Assembly: GCA_035726825.1 (NCBI GenBank) | Contig: JALNTX010000017.1 | Location: forward strand, 37,107 to 101,106 | Length of the DNA: 64,000 bases | DNA from: Pseudocitrobacter sp913778145 | Lineage (GTDB): Bacteria > Pseudomonadota > Gammaproteobacteria > Enterobacterales > Enterobacteriaceae | Direction of reading: 5' to 3' | Shown here: positions 8,621-16,024 of the stretch, piece after piece | How positions within the stretch are numbered: position 1 is the first letter of the stretch | How the letters are laid out: each line of letters starts with the position of its first letter | Program-made: the position numbers and the translations under genes | The notes under the pieces: model-generated | Databases searched by the model: none | Seen by the model: the letters and a program-made list of their open reading frames with translations, nothing else | Told to the model about the DNA's origin: nothing

Positions 8621-9367
8621 ATGCTAAAACGTTCTTTACTCCTCACGTTTCTCCCCCTGTTCGCCCACGCGGAAGAACTCCCTGCCCCGGTAAAAGCCAT
8701 CGAAAAACAGGGTATTACCATCATCAAGCCGTTTGACGCGCCCGCAGGTATGAAAGGGTATCTCGGCAAATATCAGGACATGGGCGTGGCAATCTACGTT
8801 ACGCCGGACGGTAAGCACGCCATTTCCGGCTATATGTATGATGAGAAAGGACAAAATCTTAGCGAGCAGCTGTTCCAGAAAGAGATTTATACCCCGGCCG
8901 GGCAAGAAATGTGGAAACGGATGGAAAATAGCGCGTGGTTACGGGATGGTAAAAAAAACGCGCCGATTGTTCTGTACGTTTTCGCCGATCCGTTCTGTCC
9001 GTACTGCAAACAGTTCTGGCAACAGGCTCGCCCGTGGGTTGATGCAGGAAAAGTGCAGCTTCGCACGCTACTGGTTGGCGTAATCAAGCCGGAAAGCCCG
9101 GACACCGCTGCGGCCATTCTGGCAACGAAAGATCCCGCCAAAACCTGGCATGACTATGAAAAATCCGGCGGAAAGATGAAGCTCACGCTGCCTGCTACGC
9201 CCGCAGCGGATGCAATGCGCACCTTAAATGAAAACCAAAAACTGATGGATGACCTGGGCGCAAACGTCACGCCAGCTATTTACTATATGAATAAAGAAGG
9301 CCAGCTTCAGCAGGTCGTCGGCCTGCCAGACGCGCAAAAACTGAAGGTCATGATGGGCGAAGAGTAA
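8621..9367 (+). CDS. dsbG: Periplasmic disulfide isomerase/chaperone DsbG
   Basis: This 248-residue secreted protein has a signal peptide ending AHA. It then has the DsbC/G N-terminal dimerisation domain (about 18-80), a linker helix and a thioredoxin-fold domain with the active site CPYC (Cys126/Cys129) and a cis-proline loop NVTPAIY. DsbG protects single cysteines of periplasmic proteins from over-oxidation and is kept reduced by DsbD. The FADPFCPYCKQFWQQARPWV stretch is shared with E. coli. Its position divergent from ahpC is conserved. Confidence 0.96.
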   Translation: MLKRSLLLTFLPLFAHAEELPAPVKAIEKQGITIIKPFDAPAGMKGYLGKYQDMGVAIYVTPDGKHAISGYMYDEKGQNLSEQLFQKEIYTPAGQEMWKRMENSAWLRDGKKNAPIVLYVFADPFCPYCKQFWQQARPWVDAGKVQLRTLLVGVIKPESPDTAAAILATKDPAKTWHDYEKSGGKMKLTLPATPAADAMRTLNENQKLMDDLGANVTPAIYYMNKEGQLQQVVGLPDAQKLKVMMGEE

Positions 9368-9561
9368 AAATTCGGGGTGATTGTATAAAAATATAATATC
9401 AATCACCTTGTTTTCTATGATCAGTAGAAAAACACTATTTTCTGATATATATTTAGTCAGGATGTAAGGTGCTTTAAGTTTTATGAAAACATGGAATGTT
9501 AATAATCTTAACGGTACAGGATAGCTTCAGAGCTCAATGCGCCGATAACAAGGACAACATA

Positions 9562-10476
9562 ATGGCTAACCTCTATGATCTAAAGCGGTTTGATCTTAAC
9601 TTATTAGTTATTTTTGAATGCATTTATCAACATCTCAGCATCAGTAAGGCCGCCGAGACGCTGTTTATTACTCCGTCTGCCGTCAGTCAGTCATTGCAGC
9701 GCCTGCGCATTCAGCTCAACGACCCGCTGTTTGTGCGTTCCGGCAAAGGGATCACACCCACTACAGTCGGGGTTAACCTGCATCATCACCTGGCGGATAA
9801 CCTGAATCAGCTGGAAAAAACCATCAATATCATGAGCCATTCGGAACTGACGAAGCGCTTCGTGATTTATGGCCCACAGATTTTCATCTCCGACCTGGTC
9901 ATGAATATTGTGACCCGTTTGCTGGACGATCCCAGCATTGAAATCGCCCATTACGATTACGTCGCGACGTCCGATAATATCGAAGATTTAATGAGTTATA
10001 GAAAGGCGGACCTGGTGTTAAGCACCTCGCCTATCATTAACCGTTCGGTGGTCTGCGAGCCGTTTAAAGAAGTGCCTACGGTTCTGGTTTGCCGCAAAGA
10101 TCACCCTCGTCTGCAAGAACACGCAACGCGGGAGGAGATTCTTCTGGAACGTTTCGCGACATACACTACGGACGAACCCGGCATTAAGGGTTATCAGACA
10201 GAAGTGGATGAGCAGTACCTGGGCAGACGCACAGCATTGCGCACGAACTCGCTTATTGGTATGGTCAACATTATTCAGAAAACTGATTTAATCGGCATTA
10301 TTCCCCGCGAGTTTTTCGATTATTTAGGTGGAAATGGCAAGCTGAAAGAAATTATCACGCCTGAACCATTACCTTCGATAATGATATACATTATCTATAA
10401 CCGCTCGTCGATGAATACGCCATCATTCGCCAAAGTGATAGAGAAAATATCAACACAAAGTGAATTGTTCGAGTGA
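9562..10476 (+). CDS. ybdO: LysR-type transcriptional regulator YbdO
   Basis: The gene encodes 304 residues with an N-terminal winged helix-turn-helix (about 8-67; the segment SKAAETLFITPSAVSQSLQR) and a LysR effector-binding domain. It starts MANLYDLK like E. coli YbdO, and the ATG at 9562 has AAGGA upstream, so the longer frame from 9496 is not used. E. coli YbdO has been linked to control of citrate fermentation genes. No cit operon is present in this window, so its target here is unclear. Confidence 0.9.
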   Translation: MANLYDLKRFDLNLLVIFECIYQHLSISKAAETLFITPSAVSQSLQRLRIQLNDPLFVRSGKGITPTTVGVNLHHHLADNLNQLEKTINIMSHSELTKRFVIYGPQIFISDLVMNIVTRLLDDPSIEIAHYDYVATSDNIEDLMSYRKADLVLSTSPIINRSVVCEPFKEVPTVLVCRKDHPRLQEHATREEILLERFATYTTDEPGIKGYQTEVDEQYLGRRTALRTNSLIGMVNIIQKTDLIGIIPREFFDYLGGNGKLKEIITPEPLPSIMIYIIYNRSSMNTPSFAKVIEKISTQSELFE

Positions 10477-10484
10477 ATTGATTA

Positions 10485-10517
10485 TGTATATGCATTCATC
10501 ATTAGAATGCATATACA
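10485..10517 (+). terminator. Long AT-rich hairpin after ybdO
   Basis: TGTATATGCATTC and GAATGCATATACA pair perfectly over 13 bp around a 7-nt loop, 9 bp past the ybdO stop codon. No long T run follows, so it may be a weak terminator or an mRNA-end protector. Confidence 0.5.
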
Positions 10518-10585
10518 GCAGAAAATGTATCTTACGGTAACCATTAATTAAAATATTACATTCAACATCCTTGTCGTTATATGAT

Positions 10586-10601
10586 AGCGAGAAATCTCGC
10601 T
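10586..10601. promoter_or_regulatory. Perfect 7-bp palindrome in the ybdN leader, possible operator
   Basis: AGCGAGA-AA-TCTCGCT lies 26 bp before the ybdN start, within an otherwise AT-rich leader. It could be a repressor site or an mRNA hairpin; no known regulator consensus was matched. Confidence 0.35.
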
Positions 10602-10626
10602 TTCTATTTCGCAAGGATTGCCGACA

Positions 10627-11850
10627 ATGTCGTTATTAAAGGTTCCATTACCCTGTTCCGTGCTGGAAGCCAGCCAGCACCGCGCAGCCTGGGCCTTACA
10701 GAATTTTCCCCGCGTGTGCGTTTCGTTTTCCGGAGGCAAAGATTCCACGGTCATGCTTCACATCACCGCACGCCTGGCGCGAGAAATGGGCAAAAAAATC
10801 AGTGTGCTATTTATCGACTGGGAGGCGCAGTTTTCCAGCACCATCAGCCATTGTGAACGTATGCGCGATCTCTATCAGGATGTCATCGAAAATTTTTACT
10901 GGGTGGCGATTCCCCTTACCACGCAAAATTCCCTGACCCAGTTCGAGCCAGAATGGCAGTGCTGGGAGCCTGGCGCACAATGGGTACGTCAACCGCCCGA
11001 AGGCGCCATCACCAACCCATCCCTGTTCCCGTTTTATCGCCAGGGTTGTACGTTTGAAAGCTTTGTTCAAAGCTTTGCGGAGTGGTTTTCGCAACAGCGC
11101 CCGGCAGCTATGCTGGTTGGCATCCGGGCCGATGAATCCTATAACCGATTCCTGACCATCTCCTCGCAGCGCAAGCAACGTTTTGCCGATGATAAACCGT
11201 GGACCACCGCCGCGCCCGGCGGCCATGCCTGGTACGTCTATCCCATTTACGACTGGAAAACGGCGGATATCTGGACGTGGTTCGCCCGCACGCAGCTTTG
11301 TTACAACCCGCTCTACAATCTGATGTATCAGGCCGGCGTGCCCCCGCGCAACATGCGTATTTGCGAGCCGTTTGGGCCAGAGCAGCGTCAGGGATTATGG
11401 CTTTATCATGTTCTGGAACCGGAACGCTGGGCCGCCATGTGCCAGCGCGTGAGCGGCGTGCACAGCGGCGGGGTTTACGCCGGGCGTGACAACCAGTTTT
11501 ATGGTCATCGCAAAATCGAGAAGCCCGCGCACCACAGCTGGCGCAGTTATGCGATGTTTTTGTTACAGAGCATGCCGCAAAACACCGCCGAGCATTATCG
11601 CAATAAAATTGCGGTGTACCTTCACTGGTATCAAAAACAAGGTATGGATGACATCCCTGATTGCCAGGAAGGCGACGTGGGTTCTAAAGATATCCCGTCC
11701 TGGCGGCGCATATGTAAGGTACTGTTAAATAACGATTACTGGTGCCGGGCGCTTTCGTTTAGCCCGACAAAATCCATCCACTATCAGCGTTATCGCGAGC
11801 GGATAAACCAAAAACGGCAACAATGGGGGCTTCTGTGCAACAACGATTAA
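10627..11850 (+). CDS. ybdN: PAPS-reductase-like protein YbdN (IbrA family)
   Basis: The 407-residue protein has an ATP-pyrophosphatase/PAPS reductase core near the N-terminus with the PP-loop SGGKDST (about 36-42), followed by DUF3440-type sequence. It is collinear with E. coli YbdN (for example VGIRADESYNRF and AGVPPRNMRICEPFGPEQRQ). The ibrA gene found with ibrB in some E. coli encodes a homologue said to act in regulation of immunoglobulin-binding proteins, but the biochemical role is unknown. The ATG at 10627 has AAGGA upstream. It is followed by and overlaps ybdM, so the two are probably co-translated. Confidence 0.9.
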   Translation: MSLLKVPLPCSVLEASQHRAAWALQNFPRVCVSFSGGKDSTVMLHITARLAREMGKKISVLFIDWEAQFSSTISHCERMRDLYQDVIENFYWVAIPLTTQNSLTQFEPEWQCWEPGAQWVRQPPEGAITNPSLFPFYRQGCTFESFVQSFAEWFSQQRPAAMLVGIRADESYNRFLTISSQRKQRFADDKPWTTAAPGGHAWYVYPIYDWKTADIWTWFARTQLCYNPLYNLMYQAGVPPRNMRICEPFGPEQRQGLWLYHVLEPERWAAMCQRVSGVHSGGVYAGRDNQFYGHRKIEKPAHHSWRSYAMFLLQSMPQNTAEHYRNKIAVYLHWYQKQGMDDIPDCQEGDVGSKDIPSWRRICKVLLNNDYWCRALSFSPTKSIHYQRYRERINQKRQQWGLLCNND

Positions 11851-12461
11851 TCAATGATATGACCACCTGGCTGCAATCGCTTGATTTCGAGGCGCGTGTA
11901 GAAGCGATCAATCATTTTCGCCAGGCGCTGCACGGCGTCAGCCCGTTTAACGACCAACCCGTCGATTGCGTGATTTGGGTAAAAGAAGAACAGGTCACGC
12001 CCAATGCCTACAACCCCAATAACATGGCGCCGCCGGAAAAACGGCTGCTACAGAAATCGCTGGAAGCAGACGGTTTTACACAGCCGCTGGTCGTGATGGA
12101 TAAAGATGGCCATCAGTATGAAATTGTGGATGGTTTTCATCGCTATGCACTCGCCAGCAGCAAACCGGGCTTGAAAAAGCAGTTTAAAGGCTATCTGCCC
12201 ATCACCAGTATTGATAGCCGCAGCACCACGTTGCCTTCACGCATGGCGGCCACCGTGCGCCACAACCGCGCGCGCGGGCGACATCAGATTAATGCGATGT
12301 CGGATATCGTGCTGGAACTGGCGCGTCTGGGCTGGAAAGATGACAAAATCAGTAAAGAGCTGGGGATGGACAGCGATGAAGTACTGCGTCTGAAGCAAAT
12401 TAACGGCCTGCTCGAAATGTTTGGCGATCGCAATTTCTCGCAGGCCTGGACCGTTAAATAA
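11835..12461 (+). CDS. ybdM: ParB/sulfiredoxin-like protein YbdM (IbrB family)
   Basis: This 208-residue protein has a ParB N-terminal-like domain carrying the IVDGFHR motif (GxxR-type phosphate-binding signature, around residue 100) and a C-terminal helical part with an HTH-like segment. It pairs with ybdN as IbrB pairs with IbrA. The GTG at 11835 is chosen because it gives the E. coli length and has GGGGG upstream; an in-frame ATG at 11823 is the alternative. The start overlaps the 3' end of ybdN by 16 bp. It ends next to the ybdL stop with no gap. Confidence 0.85.
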   Translation: MQQRLINDMTTWLQSLDFEARVEAINHFRQALHGVSPFNDQPVDCVIWVKEEQVTPNAYNPNNMAPPEKRLLQKSLEADGFTQPLVVMDKDGHQYEIVDGFHRYALASSKPGLKKQFKGYLPITSIDSRSTTLPSRMAATVRHNRARGRHQINAMSDIVLELARLGWKDDKISKELGMDSDEVLRLKQINGLLEMFGDRNFSQAWTVK

Positions 12462-13622
12462 TCACAGCTGACATAAGCGCTCTGCCGCCGCCAGCAGGGT
12501 CGATTCCTGCTTGGCAAAGCACAGGCGAATAAGTTTATGTGGGAACGAATCGGCGCAAAAAACCGATAATGGAATGGCGGCGACGCCCACTTCCGTCGTC
12601 AGCCACTGGCAGAAGCTCACGTCATCCTTATCGGAGATAGCGCTGTAATCAGCCAGCAGGAAATAGGTGCCTTCGCACGGCAGAATGTCCAGTCGGCTTG
12701 CACGAAGCGCTTCAATAAATAGATCGCGACGCTCACGGTAAAACGTCGGCAACTGGCGATAGTGCTCCGGCTGCGCGCGCAGCATATCCGCCAATGCCAG
12801 CTGCGCTGGCGTGTTCACCGCAAAGGTCAAATACTGGTGCACTTTGCGTAACTCGGCGCTTATCGCGGGCGGCGCAACACAGTAGCCCACTTTCCACCCG
12901 GTCATATGATAGGTTTTACCAAATGATGACACCGCAATAGCCCGCTCACGCAGTTGCGGATGCGCCAGCACGCTGGCATGCCCTTGAGGGTCAAAACAGA
13001 TATGTTCGTAAACCTCATCGCTCAGCACGTAGATTTCCCGCTGGGCAATCGCCTGCCAGAGCGCGGCAAAATCATCCGCGTGCCAGACGGTGGCGGACGG
13101 GTTGTGCGGTGTATTGAGAATCACCAGCCGCGTTTTATCGCTCAGCAAGGCACGAAACGCGGCCCAGTCGACACGAAAATGCGGCGGCTGCAACGCAATG
13201 CGCTTGAGGATGCCGCCCGATAATTCTACCGCTGGCGCATAGCTGTCATAGCTTGGATCAAAACAGATGACCTCATCGCCGGGGCGCACCAGCGCGGTAA
13301 TTGCCGCATACAGCGCTTCTGTCGCGCCGGCTGTCACGGTGATATCGCTATTGGCGTCAGGTATGTAACCGTAGAGCGCCCCGGTCTTTTCAGCAATGGC
13401 TTCGCGCAATGCCTGAACGCCGGTCATTGGCGCATACTGGTTTGCGCCTGCGGCAACGTGATGCGCCAGCCGCTCCTGCAAGAAGCGCGGGCCGTCAAAA
13501 TCAGGGAACCCCTGAGACAAATTAATCGCCTGATGTTTAAGCGCCAGGGCACTCATTTGCGTGAAAATCGTGGTGCCGAGATTTGGTAATTTACTCTGTG
13601 GGATCAGTGGGTTGTGCGTCAT
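12462..13622 (-). CDS. ybdL: PLP-dependent methionine aminotransferase YbdL
   Basis: The gene encodes a 386-residue class-I aminotransferase with the PLP lysine in SSFGKTYHMTGW, the NTPHNPSATVW loop and the C-terminal RLCFAKQE arginine region. E. coli YbdL prefers methionine, His and Phe as donors with 2-oxo acids as acceptors. It is divergent from ybdH across a gap with tandem MetJ boxes, which fits a methionine-linked role. The start site has only a weak Shine-Dalgarno (GGAAC). Confidence 0.94.
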   Translation of the reverse strand: MTHNPLIPQSKLPNLGTTIFTQMSALALKHQAINLSQGFPDFDGPRFLQERLAHHVAAGANQYAPMTGVQALREAIAEKTGALYGYIPDANSDITVTAGATEALYAAITALVRPGDEVICFDPSYDSYAPAVELSGGILKRIALQPPHFRVDWAAFRALLSDKTRLVILNTPHNPSATVWHADDFAALWQAIAQREIYVLSDEVYEHICFDPQGHASVLAHPQLRERAIAVSSFGKTYHMTGWKVGYCVAPPAISAELRKVHQYLTFAVNTPAQLALADMLRAQPEHYRQLPTFYRERRDLFIEALRASRLDILPCEGTYFLLADYSAISDKDDVSFCQWLTTEVGVAAIPLSVFCADSFPHKLIRLCFAKQESTLLAAAERLCQL

Positions 13623-13688
13623 TATTGTTGTTCCATCTGAGATGCAGTGTTGAAGCCACTATAACACGATGTTAGTATTTGGCAATCA

Positions 13689-13704
13689 AGACGTTTAGAC
13701 GTCT
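13689..13704. promoter_or_regulatory. Tandem MetJ operator (met boxes) between ybdL and ybdH
   Basis: AGACGTTT directly followed by AGACGTCT gives two adjacent 8-bp met boxes. The second is a perfect consensus and the first differs at one position. MetJ with S-adenosylmethionine binds such pairs. The operator lies 33 bp before ybdH and 67 bp before ybdL, so it could control both. Confidence 0.8.
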
Positions 13705-13736
13705 ATATAACTATAACACGCTGAGGCACAACATCT

Positions 13737-14825
13737 ATGAGTCAAACCGATATTCGCGTGGTCACCGGCCCCGCCAACTACTTCTCGCACCCTGACAGCC
13801 TGCAACGCCTGAACGACTTTTTCAGCCCGGAACAGCTTTCACGCGCGGTCTGGATTTACGGCGAAAAAGCGATAGCAGGCGCGCGCCCGTATCTGCCAGA
13901 TTGCGCCACCGCGCCAGGGGTCACACAGATTCTGTTCACCGGCCACTGTAGCGAACGCGATGTAAACGCACTGGTCGCACAGGCAGGCGACAACCGTAGC
14001 GTCGTGATTGGCGTGGGCGGCGGCGCATTGCTTGATACGGCGAAAGCCGTTGCGCGCCGGCTGAACCTCCCGTGTGTCGCCATTCCAACTATCGCCGCCA
14101 CTTGCGCCGCGTGGACGCCGCTTTCCGTGTGGTATAACGACGCCGGTCAGGCGCTGCAGTTTGAAATTTTCGACGACGCCAACTTCCTGGTGCTGGTTGA
14201 GCCGCGTATTATTCTCAATGCCCCGGCGGAATATCTGCTGGCGGGCATTGGCGATACCTTAGCGAAATGGTACGAAGCCGTGGTCCTCGCCCCGCAACCG
14301 GAAACGCTGCCGCTGACGGTACGCCTGGGCATTAACGGCGCACTGGCGATTCGGGATGTACTGCTGGAAAGCAGCGAGCAGGCACTGCTCGATCAGCAGC
14401 AAGGGAAATTAACCCAGGCCTTTCGCGACGTTGTGGATGCCATTATCGCGGGCGGCGGTATGGTTGGCGGCCTGGGCGAACGCTTTACCCGCGTTGCTGC
14501 GGCGCATGCGGTGCATAACGGCCTCACCGTACTGCCGCAAACAGAGAAGTTTCTCCACGGCACCAAAGTCGCCTATGGCATTCTGGTACAAAGCGCCCTG
14601 CTCGGTCAGGATGACGTACTGGCGCAGCTGGTTCACGCCTACAAGCGCTTTCATTTACCCACTACGCTTGCGCAGCTTGACGTCGATATTCACAACCGCG
14701 CGGAGCTCGATAACGTCATCGCCCACACGCTGCGCCCGGTGGAGTCCATTCATTTCCTGCCCGTCGAACTGACGCCGGACACGCTGTTTGCGGCGTTTGA
14801 AAAAGTCGAGAATTTCGCGGGTTAG
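13737..14825 (+). CDS. ybdH: Iron-dependent alcohol-dehydrogenase-type hydroxycarboxylate dehydrogenase HcxA (YbdH)
   Basis: This 362-residue protein is collinear with E. coli YbdH/HcxA. It has the glycine-rich nucleotide motif GVGGGALLDTAK (about 87-98), the AVPTIAATCAAWTPLSVWY-type active-site segment and the conserved His residues AAAHAVHNGL and HGTKVAYG. It reduces 2-oxo acids such as 2-oxobutanoate and 2-oxoglutarate with NADH or NADPH. Sharing a MetJ operator with the methionine aminotransferase suggests that the pair handles the oxo acid of methionine or 2-oxobutanoate; that link is inference. Confidence 0.94.
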   Translation: MSQTDIRVVTGPANYFSHPDSLQRLNDFFSPEQLSRAVWIYGEKAIAGARPYLPDCATAPGVTQILFTGHCSERDVNALVAQAGDNRSVVIGVGGGALLDTAKAVARRLNLPCVAIPTIAATCAAWTPLSVWYNDAGQALQFEIFDDANFLVLVEPRIILNAPAEYLLAGIGDTLAKWYEAVVLAPQPETLPLTVRLGINGALAIRDVLLESSEQALLDQQQGKLTQAFRDVVDAIIAGGGMVGGLGERFTRVAAAHAVHNGLTVLPQTEKFLHGTKVAYGILVQSALLGQDDVLAQLVHAYKRFHLPTTLAQLDVDIHNRAELDNVIAHTLRPVESIHFLPVELTPDTLFAAFEKVENFAG

Positions 14826-14840
14826 TCCACTGTGTGCGCA

Positions 14841-14869
14841 AACCTCTGTCGGCTGGCAGAGGTTTTTGC
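14841..14869 (+). terminator. Rho-independent terminator after ybdH
   Basis: AACCTCTG and CAGAGGTT pair around an 8-nt partly paired loop, followed by TTTTTG, 16 bp past the ybdH stop codon. Confidence 0.8.
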
Positions 14870-14933
14870 GAGCCTTCACGAAACCTTGCCTTTTGCCCCT
14901 TCCCCCTCTCACTAATCTTACTTATCGTGACGG

Positions 14934-14960
14934 TTATTAGAAAAAATAATTTTCTAATAA
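14934..14960. promoter_or_regulatory. AT-rich 11-bp inverted repeat, likely operator of the toxin-antitoxin pair
   Basis: TTATTAGAAAA and TTTTCTAATAA are perfect inverted arms around a 5-bp spacer, 49-75 bp before the toxin ATG. HTH antitoxins of this type often repress their own operon by binding such palindromes. Assigning it to this antitoxin is inference. Confidence 0.5.
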
Positions 14961-15008
14961 ACTTATGTTTTACTTATTTAAATTGTAAGCGTACAGTGGA
15001 GGTACAGG

Positions 15009-15302
15009 ATGGTTATTACCTGGTCAAGAGTGGCAAGGCGGCAGATAGAAAGCATTGATGTGAGATATCGGCAAAAGATCACCGATAAGATAATGGCGCT
15101 AAATGACAGAAACTCACCAATGCCCGATCTCGTTAAACTCTCTACACCAAAGGACCATTATCGCCTGCGTGTGGGCGACTATCGCATCATTTTTACAGTG
15201 ATAGACGACGAAAATATCTGCCACATTGTGGCCGTGAAGCGCAGAACAACGACGACATATCTGCACGAGGAGAAAGCACCCTATGGCTATTCAGCTGATT
15301 AA
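15009..15302 (+). CDS. RelE/HigB-type mRNA interferase toxin
   Basis: The 97-residue basic protein has the RelE/ParE-superfamily pattern: an N-terminal helical pair (VARRQIESIDVRYRQKI) and then beta strands ending YRLRVGDYRIIFTV and HIVAVKRR. Such toxins cleave mRNA at the ribosome or poison gyrase; the basic C-terminal strands favour the RelE group. GGAGG lies 7 bp upstream. The downstream HTH gene overlaps by 20 bp, giving the toxin-first order of HigBA-like systems. The pair has no counterpart at this place in E. coli K-12. Confidence 0.85.
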   Translation: MVITWSRVARRQIESIDVRYRQKITDKIMALNDRNSPMPDLVKLSTPKDHYRLRVGDYRIIFTVIDDENICHIVAVKRRTTTTYLHEEKAPYGYSAD

Positions 15303-15687
15303 GGATGAAAACGGGAAACCGCAGTACGTTGTGATCCCTTACGACGAATATTACCGCCTGCGTCTGCAACTGGCGGAATCCGCAAGCGACGATGACGATG
15401 AATGGGAAGATATTCCCTGCGAACATGATGACGATGACAACACCAGCCTGCCCGGCATCGTGTGCGGCATCATGGATAAAGAAGGCGTGAGCTTACAGGC
15501 TGCCTGGCGCATTCACTGCGGCTTATCACAAAAGGACGTGGCGGAGAAACTGGGTATCAGCCAGTCTGCCGTCTCACAACTCGAATCACCCGAGTCTCGC
15601 CCGCAAAAACGCACGCGTGAAAAACTGGCGGCAATTTACGGCTGTAAACAGGAACAAATCAGCCTCTATCTGCCAAAAGAGGGTTAA
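15283..15687 (+). CDS. HTH (Xre-type) antitoxin partner
   Basis: This 134-residue acidic protein has an N-terminal part with the phrase KPQYVVIPYDEYYRL, reminiscent of Phd-like toxin-binding modules. A run of Asp and Glu residues (about 32-54) follows, and then a C-terminal Xre-family helix-turn-helix (LSQKDVAEKLGISQSAVSQL, about 86-105). It most likely neutralises the upstream RelE-like toxin and represses the operon. Its end overlaps the converging ybdD stop codon (TTAA). Confidence 0.85.
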   Translation: MAIQLIKDENGKPQYVVIPYDEYYRLRLQLAESASDDDDEWEDIPCEHDDDDNTSLPGIVCGIMDKEGVSLQAAWRIHCGLSQKDVAEKLGISQSAVSQLESPESRPQKRTREKLAAIYGCKQEQISLYLPKEG

Positions 15688-15881
15688 CAGCAGCGCGCGC
15701 CGCCTTTTCCGCCATAGCGAGCATCCTGACGATCGCGGAAAAACTCTTCGTACGTCATTGGCGCCTGGTCGGGGTGCGTAACACGCATATGCTCGACATA
15801 GTTGTCGTAATCCGGCACGCCAATCATCATTTTCGCGGCCTGACCTAAATATTTTCCAGCTTTTGATAATGTGTCGAACAT
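15684..15881 (-). CDS. ybdD: Small conserved protein YbdD, partner of CstA
   Basis: The gene encodes 65 residues nearly identical in pattern to E. coli YbdD (DYDNYVEHMRV, MTYEEFFRDRQDARYGGKGG) and ending in Cys-Cys. The YbdD/YjiX family is encoded next to CstA/BtsT transporters and appears to be needed for their pyruvate uptake. It follows cstA after 143 bp that contain a palindromic repeat. Confidence 0.93.
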   Translation of the reverse strand: MFDTLSKAGKYLGQAAKMMIGVPDYDNYVEHMRVTHPDQAPMTYEEFFRDRQDARYGGKGGARCC

Positions 15882-15913
15882 GGTGATTTCTCATTGGGTT
15901 CGTGCGTTTTGTT

Positions 15914-16019
15914 CCCCTCACCCCGCCCTCTCCTACAGGGAGAGGGCGAAAACCAACGCAAATGTCACAATGGGCTTGGTCGGTCCCCTCTCCTTGTGGG
16001 AGAGGGTTAGGGTGAGGGC
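15914..16019. repeat. CCCTCACCC-flanked palindromic repeat between cstA and ybdD
   Basis: The outer arms CCCCTCACCC and GGGTGAGGG flank two inner palindromes of the CCCTCTCCTACAGGGAGAGGG type. The same element occurs near 52.1 kb and 57.1 kb. It lies inside the probable cstA-ybdD operon. Confidence 0.8.
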
Positions 16020-16024
16020 ATCTA

